From Pseudomonas sp. AKS31 (GTDB lineage Bacteria > Pseudomonadota > Gammaproteobacteria > Pseudomonadales > Pseudomonadaceae): 56,775 nucleotides of DNA. Shown here one piece after another: positions 25,279 through 32,793 of this stretch. Under the pieces are notes generated by a model, which was given only the letters and a program-made list of their open reading frames with translations, ran no database searches and was not told where the DNA came from. How positions within the stretch are numbered: position 1 is the first letter of the stretch; the number at the start of each line of letters is the position of its first letter. Position numbers and translations under genes: made by a program. The stretch spans positions 1 to 56,775 of the forward strand of contig NZ_JAMLFX010000020.1 in assembly GCF_023634765.1 (NCBI RefSeq). The letters run 5' to 3'.

Positions 25279-27170
25279 GGATTTCTGTGGATTTCGGGAG
25301 TCCAGGTGACGCCAAACATCCACACGCGACCTTCCTCGCGATAACCATACTGGCTGCCGTCATAGCTGTAATTCGCCCGGCTGTAGCCTTTGTCGAAAAC
25401 GTTATCGACCTTCAGATCCAGCTTGATCTCGCGATTCAGCGCCCAACTGCTGCGCAAGCCGAACAGCGCATAGCCACCCAGCGGCTGCTCGTTTTTCAGA
25501 TCGTCATAACTGCTGCTGACCGCCTGCCAACTGGCGCCGAGGCTGGCCTGGTCAAACTGACGATCGAGATCCCAGCTCAACGTGCGCCGCGCACGCCGGG
25601 CCAACGTGTGCCCGGTATCGCGATCACGCGGATCGATGATCGAAACGCCAAGGTTGCTCTGCCAGCCGAACAACTCCTGCTTCAGTGCCGCTTCAAAACC
25701 GTTGATCCGCGCCGAAGCGACGTTCTCCGGCCGTGAATTGCTGCCGAAGATGATCGCGTCTTGCAAATCCGTACGATAGATCGACGCCTCCAGACGGCTG
25801 CTGTCAGTCAACTGACTGCGCCACTGCAGCTCATAGCTTTTCGAGGTTTCCGGTTTCAAATCCGGGTTGCTGAAATCCGGGTAGTACAGATCGTTGAAAG
25901 TCGGTGCGCGGAAGCCTTCGCTGTAGCTCAGCAACAGATCGTTGTCCGGGTTCAGCGGCAATGTAAAGGTGCCGCTCCAGGTGTTCTGACTGCCGAACTG
26001 CTGGTTGTCGTCGTGACGCAAGCCCAGTTCTGTGGAGAAACTGTCGGCCTGATAACGATGCTGAATGAATGCGGCGCGGTTCCAGCGGCTGTCTTCGTCG
26101 AACGCGGTGCTGCTGTTGACCCGGTCTTCGTACCAGTCGCCGCCGAGGATCAGGCTGTTACGCGCATCCAGCGTCAGATCGTTCTGCCAATTCACCGAGT
26201 CGCGGTAGGTGTTGAAAACGGTGCGTTCGTCGCTGAGCTTGTCGAGGCTCTTTTCGCGGTTCTCGGTGTGGCCGAATTCGACGCGGGTTTTCCAGGTTTC
26301 GTTGACCCGTGCATCGACATAGCTGCTGACGCTGCTGACATTGAAGTCGCTGTACGGCTGCTGTTGGACTGATTCGAACGTATTCATGTCGAAGCGGCCG
26401 AACGGGTTGTCGAACTCGTTCTTGCCCCGGTTATCCAGCAGATTGGCGCCGATTTCGATGTCATCGGTCAGCGCATGGCTGAGGCTCAGGCTGACGGATT
26501 TATTGCGATAGGCGTCTTCATCCGCATCGCTTGGGTACGACGCGTGAGTGCGGTCACCCCCGGCGGTTTCATCAAGGCTGGCGCCGAGGTTGAAGCGGGT
26601 TTTCTCATCGCCGCCGGACAAGCCGAGGCTGCGCTCCCAAGTCTGGTTGCTGCCGAATCCGACGTGCATCCGTGGCTGCAAACCTTGCTCCGTGCCGCGC
26701 CGGGTAAAGATCTGAATCACCCCGCCAATCGCATCGCTGCCGTAAATCACCGATCGCGAACCGCGCAGCACTTCCACCCGTTCGATCTGCTCGATGTTCA
26801 GATGCTGCAGGTTGCTGTCGCCGGAAGTGGAACTGCCGATGCGCTGACCATCGACCAGCACCAGACTCTGCGCCGACTGCGTACCGCGAATGTAGATCCC
26901 CGGCAGGCTGCCGCGCCCGCCGGCCTGCGCCACTTGCACGCCGGGGACGCGGCGCAGCAGGTCCGGCACGTCGCTCGGTTGCAGGCGATCGATGTCTTCG
27001 CGGGTGAACACGGTATTGGCGGCGCTGCTGTCGTTGCGGGCTTCGACCTGGCGGTTGGCGCTGATCAGCGTGTCGGGCAGCTTCAGGGCTTGGTCGCGTT
27101 CGAAGGTGTCGGCGAGAGCGTCCGCGGCTGGCAGCAGGAGGAAGGGCAGGGCGAGGCGCGAGAGGTTCAT
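25272..27170 (-). CDS. btuB: TonB-dependent cobalamin receptor (BtuB-like)
   Basis: A 632-residue outer-membrane receptor: signal peptide (MNLSRLALPFLLLPAADALA), then a TonB box (PDTLISANRQ, close to the DTLVVTANR of BtuB), a plug domain with DLLRRVPGVQVAQAGG, GIYIRGTQSAQSLVLVDG and VLRGSRSVIYGSDAIGGV, and a 22-strand barrel. The length is near E. coli BtuB. ATG 27170 begins the signal peptide. Unusually, I see no cobalamin riboswitch upstream: only a REP pair separates it from dxs. The C-terminus (FGVTWTPEIHRNPL) runs nine residues past the last aromatic of the barrel, because the stop comes from a REP repeat. Confidence 0.85.
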   Translation of the reverse strand: MNLSRLALPFLLLPAADALADTFERDQALKLPDTLISANRQVEARNDSSAANTVFTREDIDRLQPSDVPDLLRRVPGVQVAQAGGRGSLPGIYIRGTQSAQSLVLVDGQRIGSSTSGDSNLQHLNIEQIERVEVLRGSRSVIYGSDAIGGVIQIFTRRGTEQGLQPRMHVGFGSNQTWERSLGLSGGDEKTRFNLGASLDETAGGDRTHASYPSDADEDAYRNKSVSLSLSHALTDDIEIGANLLDNRGKNEFDNPFGRFDMNTFESVQQQPYSDFNVSSVSSYVDARVNETWKTRVEFGHTENREKSLDKLSDERTVFNTYRDSVNWQNDLTLDARNSLILGGDWYEDRVNSSTAFDEDSRWNRAAFIQHRYQADSFSTELGLRHDDNQQFGSQNTWSGTFTLPLNPDNDLLLSYSEGFRAPTFNDLYYPDFSNPDLKPETSKSYELQWRSQLTDSSRLEASIYRTDLQDAIIFGSNSRPENVASARINGFEAALKQELFGWQSNLGVSIIDPRDRDTGHTLARRARRTLSWDLDRQFDQASLGASWQAVSSSYDDLKNEQPLGGYALFGLRSSWALNREIKLDLKVDNVFDKGYSRANYSYDGSQYGYREEGRVWMFGVTWTPEIHRNPL

Positions 27171-27209
27171 CGGTGGTCCGTTGGGTATTTCTGACGTACA
27201 CAAATCAAA

Positions 27210-27300
27210 TGTGGGAGCGAGCCTGCTCGCGAATGCGGTGCATCAGTCAACACTGCGTTGATTGACGGTCCACTTTCGCGAGCAGGCTCGCTCCCACAGG
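27210..27300. repeat. REP pair, family 3 (GTGGGAGCGAGCCTGCTCGCGAA)
   Basis: GTGGGAGCGAGCCTGCTCGCGAATG and its inverse TTCGCGAGCAGGCTCGCTCCCAC surround about 40 bases. It occupies the 141-base gap between the btuB-like start and the dxs stop. A single arm of the same family lies at 44989-45014. Confidence 0.85.
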
Positions 27301-27311
27301 GGTATTGCGTG

Positions 27312-29210
27312 TTACTTGTTGAGCAATTCCAGACGCTCACGAATCGACGCTTCGATCCCCGCCTCATCCAGCCCGCACTCGGCCAGCATTTGCGCAGGCT
27401 TGGCGTGTTCGACGTAGATATCCGGCAAGCCCAGATGCAGCATCGACTTGAGGATGTTCTCCCGCGCCAGGAACTCGCTGACCGCGCCGCCGGCGCCGCC
27501 CATGATCGCGTTCTCTTCGATCGTCACCAGCAATTCGTGGCGCTCGGCAATCTCGCGGACCAGCGCTTCATCAAGCGGTTTGACGAAGCGCATGTCGACC
27601 ACGGTGGCCTCGAGTTTTTCAGCGACCTTCAGTGCCTCGGCCAGTTGCACGCCGAACACCAGCAGAGCGACTTTGCTGCCCTGACGACGGACGACGCCCT
27701 TGCCGATTTCGATCGGTTCGAGGTCTTTGTCGATGGTCGCGTTCGGACCGGTGCCGCGTGGGTAACGCACCGCCGCCGGGCCGTTGTACAAGTGGCCGGT
27801 GGTGAGCATCTTGCGCAGTTCGTTTTCATCGCTCGGGGTCATGATGACCATGCCCGGGATGCAGCGCAGGTACGACAGATCGAAGCTGCCGGCGTGGGTC
27901 GGGCCGTCTTCGCCGACCAGACCGGCACGGTCGATGGCGAACAGCACGTCGAGGTTCTGCACCGCGACGTCATGGACGAGTTGGTCATAACCGCGCTGGA
28001 GGAACGTCGAATAGATCGCCACCACCGGTTTTGCGCCTTCGCAGGCCATGCCGGCGGCGAACGTCACCGCGTGTTGCTCGGCAATCGCCACGTCGAAGTA
28101 GCGCAGCGGGAAGCGTTCGCTGAACGCCACCAGATCCGAGCCTTCCTTCATCGCCGGGGTAATCCCGACCAGACGCGGGTCAGCCGCCGCCATGTCGCAC
28201 AGCCATTCGCCAAACACCGCCGAATACTTCGGACCGCCGGCCTTCTTCGGCGCGGCGGCCGGAGCGTCCAGTGGTTCGAGTTTGGTGATGGCGTGGTAAC
28301 CGATCGGGTCGACTTCCGCCGGGGCGAAGCCTTTGCCTTTCTTGGTGACGATATGCAGGAACTGCGGGCCTTTCAGATCGCGCATGTTGCGCAGGGTGGC
28401 GATCAGCGTTGGCAGGTCGTGGCCGTCGATCGGACCGATGTAGTTCCAGCCCAGCTCCTCGAACAGGGTGCCGGGGACCAGCATGCCCTTGGCGTATTCT
28501 TCGGTGCGCCGGGCGATTTCCCAGGCGCCGGGCAGGCGCGACAGGACTTTCTTGCTGCCCTCACGCATGCTCGCGTAGGTGCGGCTGGAGAGGATCTTCG
28601 CCAGATAATTCGACAGGCCGCCGACATTGCGCGAGATCGACATGTCGTTGTCGTTGAGGATCACCAGCATGTTGGCGTTGACTTCCGGCGCGTGGTTCAG
28701 CGCCTCGAAAGCCATGCCGGCGGTCAATGCGCCGTCACCAATCACCGCGATTGCCTTGCGATCACTGTTCTGCAGGCGGGCGGCGATGGCCATGCCCAGT
28801 GCTGCGCTGATCGATGTGCTGGAGTGGCCGACGCCAAAGGTGTCGTACTCGCTCTCGGAGCGACGCGGGAAAGCGGCAATGCCGTCCTTCTGGCGCAGGG
28901 TGCCCATGCGCTCGCGGCGACCGGTGAGGATCTTGTGCGGATACGCCTGATGCCCGACGTCCCACAGCAGACGGTCGTCCGGCGTGTCGAAGACGTAATG
29001 CAACGCGATGGTCAGCTCGATCACGCCCAGGCCGGCACCGAAATGCCCACCGGTCTGACCGACCGTGTAGAGCAATTCCAGGCGCAACTCATCGGCCAGG
29101 GTTTCCAGCTCGGCTTCGCCTAACCGGCGCAGGCCGTCCGGCGTATTCGCGCGGTCGAGCAGGGGCGTGGTCGGGCGCTTGCGGGGAATCTCATGAAACG
29201 TCGTGGGCAT
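27312..29210 (-). CDS. dxs: 1-deoxy-D-xylulose-5-phosphate synthase
   Basis: The 632-residue thiamine-diphosphate enzyme joins pyruvate and glyceraldehyde-3-phosphate, the first step of the MEP isoprenoid pathway; the product also feeds thiamine and pyridoxal synthesis. Visible are the early WDVGHQAYPHKILTGRR, the ThDP motif GDGALTAGMAFEALN followed by LNDNDMSIS, and the transketolase motif EDGPTHAGSFDLSYLR. It is 91 bases downstream of ispA and co-directional, as in other pseudomonads. Confidence 0.97.
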   Translation of the reverse strand: MPTTFHEIPRKRPTTPLLDRANTPDGLRRLGEAELETLADELRLELLYTVGQTGGHFGAGLGVIELTIALHYVFDTPDDRLLWDVGHQAYPHKILTGRRERMGTLRQKDGIAAFPRRSESEYDTFGVGHSSTSISAALGMAIAARLQNSDRKAIAVIGDGALTAGMAFEALNHAPEVNANMLVILNDNDMSISRNVGGLSNYLAKILSSRTYASMREGSKKVLSRLPGAWEIARRTEEYAKGMLVPGTLFEELGWNYIGPIDGHDLPTLIATLRNMRDLKGPQFLHIVTKKGKGFAPAEVDPIGYHAITKLEPLDAPAAAPKKAGGPKYSAVFGEWLCDMAAADPRLVGITPAMKEGSDLVAFSERFPLRYFDVAIAEQHAVTFAAGMACEGAKPVVAIYSTFLQRGYDQLVHDVAVQNLDVLFAIDRAGLVGEDGPTHAGSFDLSYLRCIPGMVIMTPSDENELRKMLTTGHLYNGPAAVRYPRGTGPNATIDKDLEPIEIGKGVVRRQGSKVALLVFGVQLAEALKVAEKLEATVVDMRFVKPLDEALVREIAERHELLVTIEENAIMGGAGGAVSEFLARENILKSMLHLGLPDIYVEHAKPAQMLAECGLDEAGIEASIRERLELLNK

Positions 29211-29301
29211 CAGGCGAATCGTTATAGGTATAAAAGATGCGGCAGTTTACCTGATGCATCGCCCCCTGCCCACGCGTTGGTCTTTTTTGGCGGATACGCC
29301 G

Positions 29302-30189
29302 TCAGTTGCGCCGCTCGACGATATACCGGGCCAGCTCGCGCAATGGCTCGGCCGCCGCGTCAAACGGTCGCAGGGTGTGCAGGGCCTGATCGCGCAGCTC
29401 CAGCGCGTAAGCCTTGGCAGCGTCGAGACCGAGTAGCGCCGGGTAGGTCGGCTTGTCGCGGGCGATGTCGGCGCCCTGGCGTTTACCGAGGGTTTCGGTA
29501 TCGCTTTCGACGTCGAGGATGTCGTCCTGCACCTGAAAGGCCAGACCGATGGCCTGTGCATAAGTCTGCAGGGCCTTGAGTTCATCCGGTTCGGCACGGC
29601 CGCTGGCCAGCGCGCCGAGTCTGACGCTGACTTCGATCAGCGCGCCGGTCTTGTGCCGGTGCATTTGTTCGAGGGCTTTCTGATCGAGTTTGAGGCCGAC
29701 CGAACCAAGGTCGATGGCCTGACCGCCGACCATGCCTGCCGGGCCGGCGGCGTTAGCCAGGGCAGTGACCATTTGCAGGCGGATATCGCTGCTGCAGTCG
29801 CTCAGGCGCGGGTCGAGGAGGGCGCTGAAGGCCAGACTCTGCAAACCGTCACCGGCAAGAATCGCGCAGGCTTCATCGAATTTTTTGTGAGTGGTTGGCT
29901 GGCCGCGACGCAAATCGTCGTCGTCCATCGCCGGCAAATCATCGTGCACCAGCGAATAGGCATGGATCAGCTCAACCGCGCAGGCCGCGCCGTTGGCTTG
30001 CTCGGCATTGCCGCCCAGTGCTTCGCATGCCGCGTAGGCGAGCAGCGGACGCACGCGCTTGCCACCGTTCATCACGCTGTAGCGCATGGCTTCGTAAAGC
30101 CGCGCCAACTCTGGCAACGGCGCGTTGAACAGGGTTTCCAGCGCCGCGTTAACCCGGGTCTGGCTACTCGCCGTATACGCCGCAATCAT
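29302..30189 (-). CDS. ispA: Farnesyl diphosphate synthase
   Basis: The 295-residue prenyltransferase makes farnesyl diphosphate from IPP and DMAPP. The first aspartate-rich motif is DDLPAMDDDDLRRG, with the bacterial two-residue insertion; the second is DDILDVESD. GGKRVRPLLAYAAC precedes the first motif and binds diphosphate. The start overlaps the xseB stop by four bases, giving the common order xseB-ispA-dxs. Confidence 0.97.
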   Translation of the reverse strand: MIAAYTASSQTRVNAALETLFNAPLPELARLYEAMRYSVMNGGKRVRPLLAYAACEALGGNAEQANGAACAVELIHAYSLVHDDLPAMDDDDLRRGQPTTHKKFDEACAILAGDGLQSLAFSALLDPRLSDCSSDIRLQMVTALANAAGPAGMVGGQAIDLGSVGLKLDQKALEQMHRHKTGALIEVSVRLGALASGRAEPDELKALQTYAQAIGLAFQVQDDILDVESDTETLGKRQGADIARDKPTYPALLGLDAAKAYALELRDQALHTLRPFDAAAEPLRELARYIVERRN

Positions 30190-30428
30190 TCTGGCTGTTC
30201 CGCGTCGAAGGGTTCCTCGGCGAGTTCGCCATCGCGCTCCAGCAGCACTTGCACCTTCTGCTCGGCTTGCGCCAGCGCTGCCTGGCAGTCACGGGTCAGG
30301 CCGATGCCCTGCTCGAAAGCGGTCAGCGAGTCTTCCAGCGACAATTCACCGTTCTCCAGACGCTCGACCAATGTTTGCAGGTCGGCGAGGGACTGTTCGA
30401 AATCCAGTGCAGCTTTTTTGCGGGCCAT
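30186..30428 (-). CDS. xseB: Exodeoxyribonuclease VII small subunit
   Basis: An 80-residue helical protein with the family core FEQSLADLQTLVERLENGELSLEDSL and FEQGIGLTRDCQAAL. It partners XseA, which is not in this window, in single-strand DNA degradation. The C-terminus is acidic. It is the first gene of xseB-ispA-dxs. Confidence 0.95.
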   Translation of the reverse strand: MARKKAALDFEQSLADLQTLVERLENGELSLEDSLTAFEQGIGLTRDCQAALAQAEQKVQVLLERDGELAEEPFDAEQPE

Positions 30429-30541
30429 GGCGGCAGTTTCCGGTTGACGTTAAACCGGCGCGACACTAGCAGATAGGGGGTTTATGGGCAAATGAGCGGG
30501 TCACCCCCGCAAGGGTAAGAATGGTTCTGTGCTGAGTGGAA

Positions 30542-31687
30542 TTAATGTGCAGCTCTGTCGGGATAGTTGACCTGATAGCGCGTGCTCCGACCACCTCCCG
30601 GCAGACGTTGCAGGCAACCTTTCTCCAGCAACTCCGCAAGATGTCGTGTCGCCGTGGCCTTCGACACTTTAGCCACCGCTTGATATTGTCCGGCGCTGAT
30701 GCCGTGTTCAAAGCCCCGCTCGCCGCCGTCTAGCAGGCGGTTAAGCACTTTGATCTGCTCCGCCGAAAGTTCAGACTCTCGGTGTGCCTGCCAGAAACGC
30801 GTCTTGCCCAGCACGCTTTCAATTCGAGTGATGGCTTGTTGCAAACTGCTTAGCAACGTTTGCAGAAACCATGTGAGCCACTCCGTGATATCCAGTGTGG
30901 CTTTTTGGCTTGACTCCAGAATCCGATAGTAGCCGGAACGATTCTCCAGAATGCTCGCCGACATGGCGTAGAAACGGATGGCTTGCGCTTCGCCCTGTGC
31001 CAGCGCCAGATCAGTGATGGTACGTGTCAGGCGGCCGTTACCATCGTCGAACGGATGCAGGGTGACAAACCAGAAATGGGCGATGCCCGCGCGTAGCATC
31101 GGGTCAAGAGCTGTCTGATGCTGGCTGGCCTCGAACCATTGGAGAAATTGCTCGAGCTGCTGTTCAAGACCTTGGCGTGGTGGGGCTTCGAAATGAACGG
31201 TCGGGCGATCAATGCGACCCGAAACCACCTGCATTGGCTCGTCACCGCGTAGCGCACCCACATGCATTGAGCGCGCAGTAAGGTCAGCCTCTTGATCGGG
31301 AAACAGCCACTGATGCCATTCCAGCAAGCGTTCCAGCGTCAACGGTTCGGCAAATCGGCGGGTGGCATCAAGCATAAGCTGCGCCAGACCTTCACTGCGT
31401 TGGCTGACTTTATCGCCGTCGATAAACTTCAGGCCCAAACGTCGCGCCAAGGATGACCGTACGGAGCCGACATTCAGTTGCTCACCTTCGATGGCCGAAG
31501 ACGTCACGATATTCTGCAAAAGGGCATCCAGTTCGGTCTGAGCCCCCAAAGAGTCACCTACTGAACCAGCCATACCCATCAACTGACCTTGTGCCTGTAC
31601 ACACTCGCGCAACAACGGCGTCAGGCGTTCTGCCTGCCAGTTGAAGTCGGGCCAATCGGGCTGCTGCCAGATCCAGTGAGTTGCCAT
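30542..31687 (-). CDS. Fic-family AMPylase-like enzyme with N-terminal inhibitory helix and C-terminal winged helix
   Basis: A 381-residue Fic protein of the DUF4172-Fic type. The Fic core motif HPFDDGNGR is complete at residues 211-219, so nucleotide transfer to a Ser/Thr/Tyr hydroxyl is chemically possible. An inhibitory motif [S/T]xxxE[G/N] is present at 63-68 (SSAIEG) in the class II N-terminal position. Residues 305-375 form a winged helix-turn-helix (VSKATATRHLAELLEKGCL, then the wing GGGRSTRYQV). ATG 31687 starts at MATHWIWQQP, typical of the family; the frame continues upstream to 31738, inside a palindrome. There is no antitoxin gene beside it. Two palindromes lie 22-86 bases upstream and suggest self-regulation. 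Confidence 0.88.
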   Translation of the reverse strand: MATHWIWQQPDWPDFNWQAERLTPLLRECVQAQGQLMGMAGSVGDSLGAQTELDALLQNIVTSSAIEGEQLNVGSVRSSLARRLGLKFIDGDKVSQRSEGLAQLMLDATRRFAEPLTLERLLEWHQWLFPDQEADLTARSMHVGALRGDEPMQVVSGRIDRPTVHFEAPPRQGLEQQLEQFLQWFEASQHQTALDPMLRAGIAHFWFVTLHPFDDGNGRLTRTITDLALAQGEAQAIRFYAMSASILENRSGYYRILESSQKATLDITEWLTWFLQTLLSSLQQAITRIESVLGKTRFWQAHRESELSAEQIKVLNRLLDGGERGFEHGISAGQYQAVAKVSKATATRHLAELLEKGCLQRLPGGGRSTRYQVNYPDRAAH

Positions 31688-31708
31688 TCGTTGCCTGCCT
31701 TGAGTCCG

Positions 31709-31737
31709 TGAGCCGAATAGAAAAGCTATTCGGCTCA
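31709..31737. promoter_or_regulatory. Palindrome 1 upstream of fic
   Basis: TGAGCCGAATAG, a 5-base spacer, and CTATTCGGCTCA form a perfect 12-bp inverted repeat starting 22 bases before the fic start codon. It shares its half-site with palindrome 2 just upstream. It is a candidate operator for the enzyme's own winged helix, or a structured RNA leader. Confidence 0.6.
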
Positions 31738-31741
31738 TTTT

Positions 31742-31772
31742 GTGAGCCGAATATGACGGCTATTCGGCTCAC
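31742..31772. promoter_or_regulatory. Palindrome 2 upstream of fic
   Basis: GTGAGCCGAATA, a 7-base spacer, and TATTCGGCTCAC form a second perfect 12-bp inverted repeat, four bases beyond the first. The half-site TGAGCCGAATA is the same, so four copies lie within 64 bases. Confidence 0.6.
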
Positions 31773-31965
31773 CGTCCACCGGATTGGCGTGATTCCTACA
31801 GTAAAAGCACATGTATCCGATTGTTAAAAAACCGCCGAATCGCTAATCTTCGCGCCTTCTACGACCCCATATTCATGGGTCTTTCAGACGAAACGCAGTT
31901 TTCACCGCTGTGAAGTACCGAGGATCGGGTGCAAGGTTTCGTTCAGGCATGGCAGGAGGCATTAC

Positions 31966-32757
31966 ATGCGTTCAATTCTTTGGTTGCTGATCGGCCTGGC
32001 CTGCGCGCCCGCGCTGCTGGCTGCGCCGACGGCCGAGTTGTCGGAGCCGGTCGGTGGCTGGCGCTATCACGGCTTGCTCGATCGCACGGAAAACCCGCAA
32101 GTCGCCTACCCGACGCCGCCGATCGATCGCGGCATCCAGCGCAATCGCACGATGATTCAGGGCCAGCTCAAGGCCCTCGGCCCTATGCGCCCGCCGCACA
32201 GCCTCGCCGTCAACGGCAATCCATTGAATCTGTACACCGACGACCAGGGCCGTTTCGCCCGGCCGTATGCCTTTGGCGCTGGCTCCAACAGCGTCGAGGT
32301 GATCAGCGCCGAAGGCCAGTCGCTCAAGCGCGTGCAATTTTATGAAGCAAATAACTCGCGCACGCCGGCGCGGATTCGTCTTGTCTTGGGCTGGGACGAT
32401 CCGAAAGCCGAGCTTGATCTGCACATTGTCACGCCCGACGGTCAGCATGCCTTCTGGGCGCGGCCGGCGTTGAGCAATGGCGGTGGTCTCGACCCGGATG
32501 GCGTCGATGGCCCCGGCCCGGAAATGTTCACCATGACCGCGCCGCTGCACGGCACCTATCTGGTTTACGTCAACTATTGGGGCAACTTCGGCAACGGCGG
32601 CTATAACTTCGAGGAGGCCAGCAACCAGAACGAGGTGATCACCTCGCAAATCACGCTGGTGCTCAACGAAAACACCGTCGACGAAAAACGCGAAACGTTC
32701 ATCGTGCCCCTGCGGGCGATCGGTGATCTGCTGCTGGTCAAGACTTTCAACTATTAA
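31966..32757 (+). CDS. magA: MagA: DUF2135 (YfaP-like) secreted protein
   Basis: The 263-residue protein has a signal peptide (MRSILWLLIGLACAPALLA) and a DUF2135 beta-sandwich marked by LGWDDPKAELDLHIVTPDG and HGTYLVYVNYWGNFG near residue 200. A second, less conserved domain with NGNPLNLYTDDQGRF comes first. It heads the six-gene macroglobulin operon and is a paralogue of the last gene, magF. In P. aeruginosa, MagA is found in an inner-membrane complex with MagB, MagD and MagF. AGGAGG stands 6 bases before ATG 31966, a very strong ribosome-binding site. The leader shows GGA motifs that RsmA-type proteins could bind. Confidence 0.85.
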   Translation: MRSILWLLIGLACAPALLAAPTAELSEPVGGWRYHGLLDRTENPQVAYPTPPIDRGIQRNRTMIQGQLKALGPMRPPHSLAVNGNPLNLYTDDQGRFARPYAFGAGSNSVEVISAEGQSLKRVQFYEANNSRTPARIRLVLGWDDPKAELDLHIVTPDGQHAFWARPALSNGGGLDPDGVDGPGPEMFTMTAPLHGTYLVYVNYWGNFGNGGYNFEEASNQNEVITSQITLVLNENTVDEKRETFIVPLRAIGDLLLVKTFNY

Positions 32758-32793
32758 GCATTCCGCCACGGATGAAATCCTGAGCTTTGGGAA

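Noticed and set aside
27171..27311. Cobalamin riboswitch before the BtuB-like gene
   Set aside because: The gap holds a REP pair and lacks a B12-box-like conserved stretch by eye.
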